Position numbers and translations under genes: made by a program. From Eriocheir sinensis (lineage: Eukaryota; Arthropoda; Malacostraca; Decapoda; Varunidae): DNA of 64,000 nucleotides. Below are positions 10,708-22,374 of this stretch, in pieces. Location: contig NC_066509.1 in the NCBI RefSeq assembly GCF_024679095.1, forward strand, positions 12,839,169 through 12,903,168. The letters are read 5' to 3'. The notes beneath the pieces are model-generated. The model made no database searches and was not told the DNA's origin. It saw only the letters and a program-made list of their open reading frames with translations. Numbering within the stretch: the stretch's first letter is position 1; the number at the start of each line of letters is the position of its first letter.

Positions 10708-11343
10708 TTTTACATTAATCAGATGGCTCCAAAACGTTGCTTTTCTACTCTAGTTAATATTAAGTTGAAGGAAGTGACGGTCGAGCTTGTTTTTAAAGGA
10801 GTCAATCGTGTTACACTGGACCACTGATGGTGGGAGCTTATTCCATTCTCGCACTACAACGTTGGTGAAGAAAAATTTGGTGCAGTCTGAATTTACTTGT
10901 CTACATTTGAGTTTTGTGCCATTGTTCCTCGTTCGCAAAGTGTCATCGATCATAAACAATTTTGTTCTGTCTACATTCGTGAAACCATTAAGTATTTTAA
11001 AACATTCGATCAGTTTTCCTCGGAGGCGACGTTTCTCAAGAGAGAACATGTTAAGGGTGGAAAGCCTTTCTTCGTAGGATTTGTTGCGCAAGGAAGGGAT
11101 CATTTTTGTTGCTCGATGCTGAACACCTTCTAGTTTAGCAATGTCCTTTGCATGGTGGGGAGACCAAAACTGTACCGCATATTCCAAGTGGGGTCTGACT
11201 AAACTATTGTAGAGCGGAAGTATTACATCTTTATTCTTGAATAAAAAGTTTCTTTTAATGAAGCCCAACATTCTGTTCGCTTTATTTGCTGCATCGATGC
11301 ATTGATGTGAGAATTTGAGGTTAGACGCGATTTTAATCCCCAG
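10636..11343 (-). mobile_element. LINE-B (CR1-like), 5'-truncated, nested antisense in LINE-A
   Basis: The minus-strand frame covers the C-terminal part of a CR1-like RT: NANKANRMLGF-type start, LVRPHLEYAVQFWSPHHAKD, HRATKMIPSLRNKSYEERLS, EWNKLPPSVVQCNTIDSF, and the stop at 10750. The 3' UTR continues to about 10636, ending TCTATGTAAATC, the same end that precedes (TC)n at 8549 and 32708. LINE-A RT sequence lies on one side and a LINE-A-type 3' UTR on the other, so LINE-B inserted into LINE-A. The right boundary is uncertain by a few bases. Confidence 0.8.
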
Positions 11344-11546
11344 GTGGCAGTGAGGTGTGGGTGCAGTAAGGAGACAGGGTACTGGAGCGTACGCCCGTAC
11401 CGAAGGTAAACGAGGATCAAGCCTCTACCTGTAATCCCTGAAACTACACCTCACCCATCGTGAGTAGTGGGGGGGATTCTGAAGCTGCTCTGTGTAGGCC
11501 ACTCGGCCTCTTGCAGTTTCCCTATGTTCTTATGTTCTTCTTATGT
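11344..11546 (+). mobile_element. LINE-A 3' UTR with (TATGTTCT) octamer end
   Basis: About 200 bp of non-coding sequence ending GCCACTCGGCCTCTTGCAG, then tandem TATGTTCT. The same module, inverted, is at 21569-21640. Confidence 0.7.
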
Positions 11547-12210
11547 AACTCAGTGAGAAGGGTCGACTTATGGGTAGCGTGCCATATGCCCAATAGCCGA
11601 AATTAACGTTCTATACTACAAGTAATCTGCCTTGATTCAGTTTCACTGAGTAACCGCCGATTTCAGTGATATCCATGATTCAGCGAAGACACTTATTACT
11701 AAAGGTGTCTTATTGCCTCTTCAAGTTACTATTTAGTCATAGAATGAGACTTAAAATAAGTCATATAAAAAGACAGCTTATGTGACTTGAAGATCCATTG
11801 TCCTTGTCCTTCTGCGAAAGTATCGACAACGCCCTATAATCGTGTTAAGCGAGTCCCTAATACCGTAGGACAACTGTATATTGAAAAAAAAAAATAATAA
11901 ATAAAGGAAAACACAAAATTCACTTTATGCGGCCTGCACCCTTAACGCAAAACGAGTTACCTGTAGTAGCCCAAAACTATAGGACAAGAAAAAAAAAAAA
12001 TGCGGATGGAAAACGAGGTAATGACAAAAAGAAAACCGAAGTCGTCATCAAAAGAAAGAAATACAGAAATAAATACGAGCAAATTATGCCCTTAAACCAC
12101 CCAGTTGACCCCGCCGTGGTGATTTGGGTTTGCGATAATCCTCCCTCAATTACGATGGATTACAAGTCACAGCGTTCCCTCGAGTGGCGTGGCAGCTGCC
12201 GGGAGATGTA
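11547..12210. other. Intergenic, nothing recognised
   Basis: AT-rich sequence. The 94-residue frame at 11927 is lysine-rich over A runs and is not supported as a gene. Confidence 0.5.
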
Positions 12211-13630
12211 ATTGGTTCTCGTACCAAAATACGTGGGAGGGGAACAAAAAACGAGTGGGAGAAAAAGTAAACTAGCTTCAATTGTGACTGGATCCGCAGC
12301 CGAGTAAGTATAGGACACTGCCGATTCCATGGCTGTTGGCGAGCGAGGTGTCTGACATGTCCGTAGCCCAACACATCGCATAGGTTTAGAAAATATTATT
12401 TTTTTACTTAGCTCATCTGCTACACAATAAGATAAAGTTTGTTAAAATCATTGAACTAAACAGTGATTGTATACAACTACAACACGGTTTTCAAAACTCG
12501 ATAGCGTATTCATCTGATTTTATGAACGAGAACAAGCGTTTTATCCAAAATTGATTCCGTAGATGCAGAAAACATCGATAAGTAAAAAGTAATATAAACA
12601 TTAAATTTTATCTGACTTCTATTCTTCGTAACTAGCTATTTAAAAAAAATCTTGATATAGTTGTACAATCACTTTTTAATCCGATGAATGTGAACGAAAT
12701 TTGCCTCTTGCGTAACAAATTACTTAAGTAAAGAAATGTGATTATTTTCTGATCTTATGCAATTGTTTGACAACGGAGACGTCATACACCCCGCCCGCCC
12801 ACAGTCAATCAACAGCGTCCTTACATATTCGGCTATTATGGGAACTAGAGATTAATCGAACCGTTCGACTAAAGCTCCATCCGTCCGACTCGGGCGAAAT
12901 GATTTACCGCTCGGCTGTTTGGAAGTTGTACCTGCTTTCATGAAGAAAAAAAATGAGAAGAGATAATGATAATGGTGAAGCAATAAATGGAAGGATGAAA
13001 TAATAGAATATTGGAAAGGAAAGAAATGAATGGCAGCTACGATTAAGACACTGGTTTTGGAGGAACATATGATGATCATGCCAAATTAGTTTGAAGAGAT
13101 AACAAGACAATAATAGAGGAAGAAAAGAAAAGAAAAGGACAGCAGAAGGAAATAATAGAGATGGGAGATGTAATATGGAACTTTCAAAGCTGCTGCAATG
13201 TAGAGAGTAGTAGTACTTCATGTTTATCATTCCTTATCAGTCAGCTATAACAAATAATCTCCAGACAGAGGAATCGATGAATACAGTACGTAGCTATAGA
13301 TAGTAAGCTACAAGCGGTAGTGTTAGTAGTTTAATTTGAAGTCCCGCTTGTTTTCATGCCAAAACACTGGAGAGGAGGAAAATAAGAGTTAAATGGTGGA
13401 AAAGTAGGTAGGAATACGAAATAAAGAAATTATGGTAAGGGAAGAATGGTAATTAACAGTTGAGAGATAAAATTGGTTATCATGCCAAAATACATGGGGG
13501 AGGAGAATAGATTAAAAATGGAAAACAATAGTCTGGTTAGACGAAAGATGACAGAGGAATAGAGAAATATGGTTATAAACAACTGTTGGTAGGTGTAACC
13601 AGTTACCATGCCAGCAAATTGAGAAAGAGG
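12211..13630. repeat. Degenerate tandem array, about 126-bp period
   Basis: The motif CATGCCAAAAYAC recurs at 13355, 13481 and 13607 (as CATGCCAGC), exactly 126 bp apart each time. It is followed by similar purine-rich text (GGAGAGGAGGAAA, GGGGGAGGAGAA). More diverged occurrences are at about 13078 (CATGCCAAATTAG) and 12230 (CGTACCAAAATACG). The 13355-13630 part is clear; the extension to 12.2 kb is tentative. Confidence 0.6.
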
Positions 13631-13690
13631 CAGTGGTGGGCACCGCTTACCGAAAAGTTAGCTTCGCTAACTGGTAAATGGAATATGTTC
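13631..13690. mobile_element. hAT-type terminus, partner not found
   Basis: CAGTGGTGGGCACCGCTTAC followed by a small palindrome GTTAGCTTCGCTAAC. This is the typical look of a hAT end. It interrupts the third 126-bp unit. I could not find a convincing matching right end. Confidence 0.4.
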
Positions 13691-14415
13691 TATATTATCG
13701 TCCCACGACATTTTCATAATTAGTTAGCAGAAATTCTAAGCTAATTTATTTTTTTCCAAAAAACTAACTACGTCATTTTAACAAGTGATCTTATGACTAA
13801 TCAACATACTATATATCACAGTCCATATTTATTAATTTATAAGAGGAAAACAGGTTTTGAATCTAAACCAAAAAAAAAAAAAAAGTTTCACTGAGCAAGA
13901 ATTACATAATTGCCCCTCAGAGCGCTTCTCCTCGAGCGAGTGACTCAAGAAGCCCTTTGGTGGCCTATGGGGAACTATTGTCATGTTTGAACTCAGTTGC
14001 CGAATTACAGCAGCACTTATAGTTTCTAAGATATGGCCTGGTCAATATTACCACCTCCTCCCCTACTAATATAAGGTAATTCACCCCCATCCTTTTCTGG
14101 TTTATTTATTTATACAATTTATTCGTGAAATTGTAACTGAAATATAATCAGAGCTTAAAGGAATATAATAATAGTTACGATGTACACTGTTCACACGAAA
14201 TATTCAAAGCATTCGAAGCCTCGCCCCGCCGCTCCACGTTCACCCCCTGGCTCGAGGTTCGCTACGCCACGCTGCGCTCACTGGTCAGTGCCGTGCAGGG
14301 GGTGGCGGCGGGGCGCGGGTGTTTGGTTTGTTCTCAGTGAATAAATACGACTGCATGGAGCTGCGGCGGAACATCCACCCACACAGAGGCAGTGAGTGTG
14401 TGATTCAGTAGTTGT

Positions 14416-14420
<5 letters not shown>

Positions 14421-14458
<38 letters not shown>
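14421..14458. repeat. (GA)n microsatellite
   Basis: About 19 GA units. Confidence 0.96.
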
Positions 14459-14460
<2 letters not shown>

Positions 14461-14483
14461 ATATGTAGGTGTTTTGTTTACTC

Positions 14484-14684
14484 AGGGGGTTCTCAAAAGC
14501 TTTTGGCTGCGACCCCAACAAAGTAGATTCACGACCCACTCCCCTAGCAACAAGCGTGTCTGGCACTCACTATAACACATTTCCGTCTTCGAGGAGGAAG
14601 GAAAAGGGGTTGCAGGATCTCGCGACCCCTCATAATCATTTCGCGATCCCTCTGGGGGTCGCGACCCCCACTTTGGAACCTCTA
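14484..14684. mobile_element. Short hAT-type MITE (about 200 bp)
   Basis: Left end AGGGGGTTCTCAAA; right end, reversed, TAGAGGTTCCAAAG. Both have nearby GCGACCCC/GGGGTCGC motifs. Flanks GTTTACTC (14476-14483) and GTTTATTC (14685-14692) form an 8-bp duplication with one mismatch, though the first base of the left end is ambiguous. The frame at 14469 that spans it is an artefact. Confidence 0.62.
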
Positions 14685-14890
14685 GTTTATTCTGCCGCGT
14701 CTCAAAGCTACAGGCTACTGTGATCAGTTATCGAATTTGCCTTGAAAGTTCATTAAGCAGTTATCAGAAAGTAATAAGTTTTTTTTGTGGCAAAAAACAT
14801 CAATTTCACGGACGAAACTTATGGCATATTTTAGTGTTAGTCCCCCCACGCCCCCATCCCCTTATGAGAACGTGGTTTACGAGAAAACGT

Positions 14891-14960
14891 CAGTGGCGTA
14901 GCTACTGGGAGTAAGTGCTCCCCCATAGGAATCCGGTGCCCACCCATGCAGGTGCCCACC
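14891..14960. mobile_element. hAT-type terminus, partner not found
   Basis: CAGTGGCGTAGCTACTGGGA resembles the left end of a common hAT MITE type. No matching right end seen. Confidence 0.35.
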
Positions 14961-15097
14961 CCCACACTGGCCATGCCCTAATACGATCTTAGAACATGCC
15001 TTAGTAACCTTCTATGTGGCATCAGAATGCCCCTGAGCTCCACTTGCTTAGTACTCTTCCATACTTACGCCACAACATCTATTAGGAAAAAGGGGGG

Positions 15098-15700
15098 TAA
15101 AGATTCGTTTTAGGTCCGTGCCAGTATCTCATAATCTACTTTATGAAACATCACTATCTCTTCATATATCTTTTCTACAAACCTTCAACAGTCATGGAAA
15201 CGCTTTGAAAATCCAATTCAAGGACTTTTTTTTTTACTCTTGAAAATAGGGGATAATGTTTACGGAAGCGCGTCGCCTCCTCTGGCGGCGGCCGCGACGA
15301 CGCTGCAGCCGCCGCAGCCGTAAAATAGCTCGCAGAGGGTTTAGGGTCGGGGAGCATATTTAAACTACTCCAACCGAACTTTACGACCTACTAACGGGGA
15401 GGAGCTGCGCCCCCCTCGACCCCCCCTTCTAACCACTGGACCCCCCCCCACATGTATGTGACCTATTTCAGCAAGGAGGCATTTCTCGCAACACCGGCTG
15501 CACCGTCGCCAGAGGAGGCGACGCGCTTTCGTAAACATTATCCCCTATTTTCAAGAGTAAAAAAAAAGTCCTTGAATTGGATTTTCAAAGCGTTTCCATG
15601 ACTGTTGAATGTTTGTAGAAAAGATATATGAAGAGATACTGATGTTTCATAAGGTAGGTAATGAGATACTGACACGGACCTAAAACGAATCTTAACCAAA
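15098..15700. repeat. Long inverted repeat (about 190-bp arms)
   Basis: Left arm about 15098-15287, right arm about 15506-15700, near-identical reverse complements. They contain ATTCGTTTTAGGTCCGTG, TCTCTTCATATATCTTTTCT and GGGGATAATGTTTACG. The spacer is about 220 bp and holds C-runs. Part of the spacer (CAAGGAGGCATTTCTCGCAA) resembles 4894-4912 in the outer pogo-like element (CAAGGAGGTATTTTTCGCAA), so the structure may be a rearranged relative. Confidence 0.8.
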
Positions 15701-16099
15701 AGGGGGATTATGTGGATTACAGCATCCCGAAGCCATATATAGGAATATTTACGGCTCTGCCTTAGCTTACTGCGTCACGCTTGGAGGTCGAAGGCGTCAC
15801 CCACCAGTGACAACAATGGCGCAGCGCGAAGCGTATCACGCCTATTTATCTTAAACTTACAAATCTAATTTAACATGACAATCCAACCGGACCTCCCCCC
15901 CGTGCTGCCATTATGGGTTATGCAAGACTGTACTCATGAACATTTTACATTAATATTGTGAAGTTTCTTTAATTTTCTGCAAGCTCTCTATAATGTTATA
16001 AGTAGTATCTAAAAAAAAAAAAAAAAAAACTTAAACCAACCTAATCTGACCTATCCAAAGTAAGTTAACCTAGTTAATAATCTTCATTAGTATCATGTA

Positions 16100-17250
16100 T
16101 TTATTAAATCTACAGAGTCCTGAGCACATTGAGCTGATTTGGGACTCACTGCATCCTAAGCCTTTCAGTCTCTCAAGGTGTAATTACATCTTGAGACTTC
16201 CTGACCTGACATGAAACTTTTGTGTTGAATCATCAAGCTTACAATCACTTGCACAGAACTATTCACTCCAGAAAACACTAGTTTTGAAGGGTCCTCCAAT
16301 GAGGGCCTACCTCTCATTCTCCTTGATCTTGCAGAATTCAGGAAATAGCTGTAAGGGTTCCTGGTACCAGAGCCATAACTCATAGCCAACTCTTTCAATA
16401 CCAGTAGTGGCATAACTTGAAAAGAAGCATAACTCGAAAAGTAGACATTTGCGGCAGAAATGAGGTACAAAATCGTGGAATTCACTACATTTATCATCAG
16501 AAAAACATGAACCACGTGAGAAAATCGTTGGTTGGGTGAAACCATAAATTGTCCAAAGAAACGTGAGCCCAAGGTGTACATTGCCTCAGTTGCATTATTA
16601 GCTCATTAACTGGAGCAATCTCAACAAGAAATAACTGCAGTTGATGGAAGATGCCTGTAGCTACCCCTCAAGACAGGTAGCGTTGCTTATGTCGAACCCT
16701 AATTGTAATACCCAGTTCCAAACCTCTTTGTCTTAGAGAATCCCACTCTACCCACCTTCAACCTACTTAGCTCATTTGCTAGGTAAGGATAATTGATGAT
16801 TCTTCGAGAGGCTCAGGGTGTTTTAGGTGCTCACTGGCAGAAAATCAACCCCAAGCCTTGTTCAGTGGTAGAATGCCACTTCTGCACTACCCCAGCTTAT
16901 CCCAAAACAAAAAGAGGGGCTAGGGGACCCTTCCCCTTAGGGATTTTGGGGTCCTATAGGCTTTGCCTTGCTCCCATCATAGGGTTCATGCTCATCCGAT
17001 GGGGATGCATCAAGGGACCCCTCCGCATGGTTGCACCCCCAGCAGAACCAGGTGAGGGGTAAGCCTCAACTCTAAATCATTACTCTTTATTTTGGTTTTG
17101 CCAAGAGTTAAATTTCTTATAAGAAGGGATTGCAGGTCCCACCATAACCAATGCAGATCAGGCATTGGATTGACTACAAGATGTGGGCAGGAACACACAA
17201 CCTCTGCAAGGATGAATCCCCCATCCATTCTGAAACTGATGCAGGGCTAT
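16100..17250. repeat. Unclassified interspersed repeat R1, copy 1
   Basis: Homologous along its length to 18860-19960 in the same orientation. Shared stretches include TTACATCTTGAGA, CCTGACCTGACATRAA, AAAAAGAGGGGCTAGGGG, and a GCAGRYC-CAC-rich end near ATCAGGSATTGG. The 138-residue minus-strand frame 16165-16581 lies in it. It does not persist in copy 2, so I do not call it a gene. A tRNA-Gly-like A-box (GTTCAGTGGTAGAATGC) at about 16861 could be chance. Confidence 0.6.
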
Positions 17251-18859
17251 CATATATAAAATAAAATATTTCACTGTTGATAAATTTTGTTTTCTTATTT
17301 TACACTCTTTTCACATTTCTGTCCATTTTCTTGTCTTCTCCTCTAGCTGACTTTTTTCAGGGGGTTGATGTCATAAGGGGTGACATTAATTTTGTTACTC
17401 TAAAGTATTTCTTTGTGGCCTTTATCCAGGTGGTGTTGTGTTACCTTTGCTAGGGCATTTTTCCATTATTTATGTACTTTATTTATTGAAACCTCACATC
17501 CATTTTTCTTTTCATTCTTGACACTCCTATTATACCTCTTAAAGGGTCATTTGCTTCTTTTTTTGGTGCTCCAAAAATTTGTCTGTAAAAACTTTTCTCT
17601 TGCCTGGAGTTTTTTTTATATCGGTCTATATTCACTCAGTGATGTATTGCAGGTATGATTATAGTTTTTCAATATGTTATGTCAATTAGTATTTTGTTGT
17701 AGGTTTTGGCAATTATGGAGTATGTCATATTAGTCAGCTCGAAGGGTTTTTAATGCATTTTTTCCTTTATGTTTTAAAGTAGTTTCTTGTATTGTTGAAT
17801 TTTCATTGTTGGCTTTACTTCTGTTTGTCATGTCTATTACATATCGTTTTCTTTAATTGTTTATATTCTCCCATAGCTTCTTGCTCTTATTTTCTTGATA
17901 TCCTCATTTAGTTTCCTCAACTAGATACTTATTTCTTCTTTTATTAGTCTCTATTTTTTTTCTGTTCTGAGTACTGTGTATGATATCTTTCTTTGTTGTG
18001 TGTATTTCCTCAAATCATATTCATTCTATATCTTTTTTGTATTTCCATTCTTATTGTGTCATTCATCCGTGGTTGCACCTTTCTCATTATCTCCTCTGTG
18101 TTCATACCTACCCTTCTCCTCTATTTACTCACGAATGCTCAGTCAGTTGTCTTTTGTTATGTCAGTCTGTCCATTTCATTGACATCCTCTTTCTTATGCT
18201 TTAGTTTGTCTTCCTTTTTTCCTACATATTTCTGCAGATTGTCTGTCTGTTTAATGATATATTGTTTTTTTTTCTCAGCTTCTCATTTTTACTTTATCCT
18301 TACTAGTTTCAGTAACCATGTATTAATCTTGAATAAGATGGTTCGTTCGATCATAGTGTTCCTGTTTTTATTAGCAATTATACCTTTGAATGGTGCTGTT
18401 TATTTTGGTATTTACTAAGATGTAGGATATTACACTTTGTTGGTTCTTTCTTCTCCATATGAACAATGCTGAGTATATTTATCATCTTTTAGGAGTATGA
18501 GGTTGTGCATACTTAATCTAGCCATAACTCTGATACCTTGCTCAATCACACCAACTTTCCTCAAGGGAGTGGGCATGGCAGAAGCATCTTCAACTTTCCC
18601 AGGTCATGGCACTTCACTTAGCACACACTCAACTAATCAGGCATGAACTCAAACTCCTCACATCACTGGAACTTAGGTACATAGTTGGCTGTGAATCTGT
18701 ATTAGCAATAGTTAGGTTTACTGAGCAGTGTAGTACTGTGGTAGTTTTACAGTCTTGACTGAGTGGAAATTCTTCAGGGCTCAGTAGGCAGGTTGGAGGT
18801 CATTTGCATTGAAATGGACTTGATGTCCTAAGGGAAAATCCTGACATCAAATGTACAAA
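17251..18859. other. T-rich spacer between R1 copies
   Basis: 17280-18420 is strongly pyrimidine- and T-rich. The frames there (up to 141 residues, rich in F, L, S, Y) look like membrane proteins only because of that bias. Nothing supported. Confidence 0.6.
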
Positions 18860-19960
18860 GTCCTTAAGGATGCTGAGCATATTGAATTAATTGATTGAAT
18901 TAATTTGATTCACACTGCATACTCATGGGGACATGCCAAGTGTTTCAGTCTCCAGATGAAACAGTATGGTTACATCTTGAGAGCCATCTTGACCTGACAT
19001 AAAGCTTGAGTGTGGCAACAGTAAGCTTATGATCAGTTGCAAATAACTTTACTTTCCAGAAAATTTCTCAGTTCTGGAGGATTCTCCAAAGAGTGCTTTC
19101 AAGGATGTGTCCAATCTTCTTAGCTACCCCTCCAACATTGCTAAACAAAATTCAGTATGCAGCTCTGGTCTCTGATATCAAGAACCTGCATTTCTCAGCC
19201 TCCTTGAGCTTGCAACATTCAGAAAGAGAGGGCTATTTGTCTTCCTGATAACAGAGCCATGGGGACCAACATATAACTCATAGCCTACTCTGTCAGTTCC
19301 AGTAGTAGCATTGAAGTATCTCATGACAAAGAGTGTCCCAGGTGGACACTGGTCTAATACAGAGTCAAGTTTGGTCTAGGACACCACCTTCCCTTCAATT
19401 TCACACATCTCTTTAGGAGCATACACTGAAACAAGAGATATAAAGCCCAAGGTGGGCTTCAGCTTCACTCATCAGCCAGAGTAACCTAAAAAAATGGCTA
19501 CTGTTGGCTGTGGCTATCTCCCTAAGACAGGAATTTGCTCTTGCTGGACTACTATTTCCACTTTAAGCTTTCTGAGCTCATTTGTTATAGTAGGTGAGCC
19601 TCTTGAGAGGCTCAGGATGTTGCAAAAATTAAGCTCAGGCTTTGTTTTGCAGTAGAGTACTAACCTGTCTACCCCCAACACAAAAAGAGGGGCTAGGGGG
19701 CCTCCCTCCATATGGATGCAGAGGTCCCATGGGGTTTGCCCTACCAATAGGTGGCATGCTCAGCCAATGCGGATGTATTGAGGGATGCCACTGCTTGGTT
19801 GGGTTCCCCATCAGAATTGGGTTGGGGTCACGGCTTGAACCTTGACCGCGACGTTTACTTTCTATTTTCCTTTTGGCAATTATTTTTTTATATGGAGGTT
19901 TTGCAGACCTCACCCAGAACAACTTGGATCAGGGATTGGTCACCCTAGTCACCTAATATT
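18860..19960. repeat. Unclassified interspersed repeat R1, copy 2
   Basis: Direct-orientation partner of 16100-17250, clearly diverged (many indels). No terminal repeats or conserved frame identified, so the class is unknown. Confidence 0.6.
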
Positions 19961-20822
19961 AGCAATACTGTACATATATGTATTGCTGCCATCTGCCCAT
20001 CTAGAACTACATGTGGATGTATATCAGATGATTGTGATCATATGTCCTAAATACCAGCAGCTCTAAAAGTATTGTCAGATAATTGCATCATAACCACTAC
20101 AGCAAGTCAGAAAGCAACATTTGCTTGTGTGCTGCATCAGAAATATTGCCACAAAAAATGTTTATTCCAAAATACAATGCACCTTTTCAGATATTTTGTT
20201 TCTTTGAGTTGAGAGATTTCTTATAATATCCAGTTTAAGAAAAATTATGAGTTTTCAGGTTTTGATTTTTTGCATTCACGGATTCAGAGGCTTGAAATTT
20301 TTCAAACCAGATAATAGTGTTGGTGGCAGAAAATGAGAGGTTGCTGTAGGTGACTGTAGATGAATTTGACATGGTGCGTAAGAGGAAAGAAAAATTAAAA
20401 AAGAAACTAATTGTCATGGAAGGAGCACTAGAAGTAGGAGGAAAAGAGCAAGTGAACAGGGACAGTAAAGTACAGAAGAAAACTAAAGATCTTTGAAGAA
20501 GCACAAAGATTTGAAAGTTTGAAGTAGAAGGGATGAGAAAGAATTGCAGAATCAACAAAACTTATCAACTACAGAAGTTAGCAATGTCTGTAACTTTAAC
20601 ATGGATATTTTCTGTTACTCTGTCTTCTCTTACTATTACTCTTACATGAGAAAAAATATCTTACTATTACTATTTTTCTAAGAATCTTGTAGCCATAATT
20701 AATCTATTACATATTAGATTACTATTAACTACCTATTATTATGTACCCCATGTCAGGGAGTGAGAGGGATAGACTAATGAACAGGATGAATGAATGAATG
20801 AAAATAATTGTAACCAAGGATT
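19961..20822. other. Intergenic, nothing recognised
   Basis: AT-rich, no supported frame. Confidence 0.5.
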
Positions 20823-21018
20823 GAAGAAAGGAAAGAAGGAAGCAAGGAAGCAAGGAAGGAAGGAAGGAAGGAAGGAAGGAAGGAAGGAAGGAAGGAAGGA
20901 GAGAACAGATGAATGGACATATTGAAGGAAAGAAGGATATTAAGTGCAGTGAATAAAGGAAGCCAATAAAGAGGTGCAGTGAAGAAAGGAAAGTAGAAGG
21001 GAAGGACGGACGATAGGA

Positions 21019-21071
<53 letters not shown>
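20823..21071. repeat. (GAAG)n and (GA)n microsatellites
   Basis: GAAG-type tetramers at 20823-20901 and (GA)n at 21024-21071, with purine-rich sequence between. Confidence 0.93.
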
Positions 21072-21075
<4 letters not shown>

Positions 21076-21568
21076 GGTAAAAACAAAAACGTCTAAAAAA
21101 AAGCATCACGGGGACGTACAGAAACAGGCAGACACACCACAGGAATCTGAGAACATTTATCACATACTCGAGATGAACAGTCTGTTGAATATAAATAATA
21201 ATAATAATAATTAAAAAAAAGCTACGCGATGAAAGTACCATAACGGGGACGCGCGCACACACGACATGAATCTGTGTACTTTTTTTCAGTAAACAGCTCA
21301 AGGACAATAAACAAAGAAAAACATACACAAAAAAGCTTGCTAATCCCTGCTCCTGCACAAGCAAACACATACTCGAACATTAATTTCTTAAAAAAAATAA
21401 ACTGAAAGAAAGTAATCACGGAGATCACATATATATTTAGTTTTCAGCAGGACGCACAGATTTGTCTTTTTAGCTAATTTATCAGTGTAAGGTATTAAAC
21501 TATGATAATTAATGCATCAACTTTGACGGACTGGAAAACTCTGCAGGTATTCTAAACTCTCCACCTCA

Positions 21569-21650
21569 AACATAAGAACATAAGAACGTAAGGAGTCTGC
21601 AAGAGGCCGGTTGGCCTATACAAGGCAGCACTAAAGGCTCTTCCAGAAAA
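21569..21650 (-). mobile_element. CR1/L2-like LINE 3' end fragment
   Basis: ACATAAGAACATAAGAACG, then TAAGGAGTCTGCAAGAGGCC. It is the reverse complement of the module that ends LINE-A at 11546 (GGCCTCTTGCAG..TATGTTCT). Confidence 0.62.
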
Positions 21651-21727
21651 TAAAAATTCAAACCGTTTCATGTGTTAAAAAAGTGTCTGAGAAAACTTTA
21701 CTTCCCAGACTCTCTAAAGTGCTGTCT

Positions 21728-21805
21728 GTCTATCTTCATGTTTCACGCTCTGCCTGCCTACTTGCCTGTCTGTCTGTCCGTCTGTCTGTCTGTCCATCAT
21801 TCTGT
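21728..21805. repeat. CTGT/CTGC-rich tetranucleotide run
   Basis: Imperfect (CTGT)n with CTGC and CCGT variants. Confidence 0.85.
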
Positions 21806-22030
21806 CCAAGTGTCTGCCTCTTTACAATCTCATCTATCATGGCTGTGCCTTTTCTCTGTTTGATCATTTGTCTGTTCATCCGCCTTCCGTGTTTAATTCA
21901 CCACGGCCTGATCACGTGCTAGATTCATAACCACAAGCCAGTACTCTTCCGGTAAGAGCATTCGGAGCTCGTTAGCCAATATCTAGTTACTGCCACAGCC
22001 TTCTTATAGAACACCACTGTACTGCTAGGA

Positions 22031-22342
22031 ATAGTTCATAACCTGGTGGTGGGGGGCGTAAGTAATTTCCAAGGGCACGACTCTTGCGGGTAAAGTTGGG
22101 TTGGGATTTCTCTAATTATTTTTGTTATTATCATTACGAGTGCGTGGGGTAATAATGATGTTTATAAAAAAAAAACCTAAAGTATCGCCTTTACTAACTT
22201 TAGCTTTCCATGGTCCGCTTAGGCTTACCATTGCTTATTAAATCTGAGAGGGAATTTTATCTACATAAGTATCTAAGGGGGCGTGGAGTGCAAGACCCAT
22301 TCCTTGAGGGGGTGGTGGTGGTAAAAAGGTTGAGATCTACTG
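22031..22342. mobile_element. hAT-type MITE with perfect 8-bp duplication
   Basis: 312-bp element. TGCTAGGA occurs immediately before (22023-22030) and after (22343-22350). The right end reversed reads CAGTAGATCTCAACCTTT; the left end reads ATAGTTCATAACCTGG, as if two terminal bases were lost. Subterminal GGTGGTGG at both ends. No ORF. Confidence 0.8.
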
Positions 22343-22374
22343 TGCTAGGATCTTCATACACCACACCCTCCATC

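Larger units (their letters stand above)
9490..11546 (+). mobile_element. LINE-A (CR1-like), internally deleted, split by LINE-B
   Basis: Pieces in order: a presumed 5' UTR (about 9490-9656); an ORF1 start (9657); a perfect fold-back junction (9768-9825); the 3' half of the reverse transcriptase (9799-10635); an antisense LINE-B insertion (10636 to about 11343); and a 3' UTR ending in tandem TATGTTCT octamers (about 11344-11546). The start is inferred from where unique sequence resumes after a GA run. The middle of the element (rest of ORF1, endonuclease, first half of RT) is missing at the fold-back. The octamer tail and the RT sequence point to the CR1/L2 group. Confidence 0.72.

Noticed and set aside
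14170..14340. GC-rich plus-strand frame with a protein-like stretch (FTPWLEVRYATLRSLVSAVQ)
   Set aside because: No ATG, no convincing splice sites, no recognised family; too weak to list as an exon, though the local GC island is odd.
16165..16581. 138-codon minus-strand frame
   Set aside because: Lies in repeat R1 and is not preserved in the second R1 copy.
17993..18418. 141-codon hydrophobic frame
   Set aside because: Arises from a T-rich tract; overlapping open frames of similar character exist in the other plus frames.
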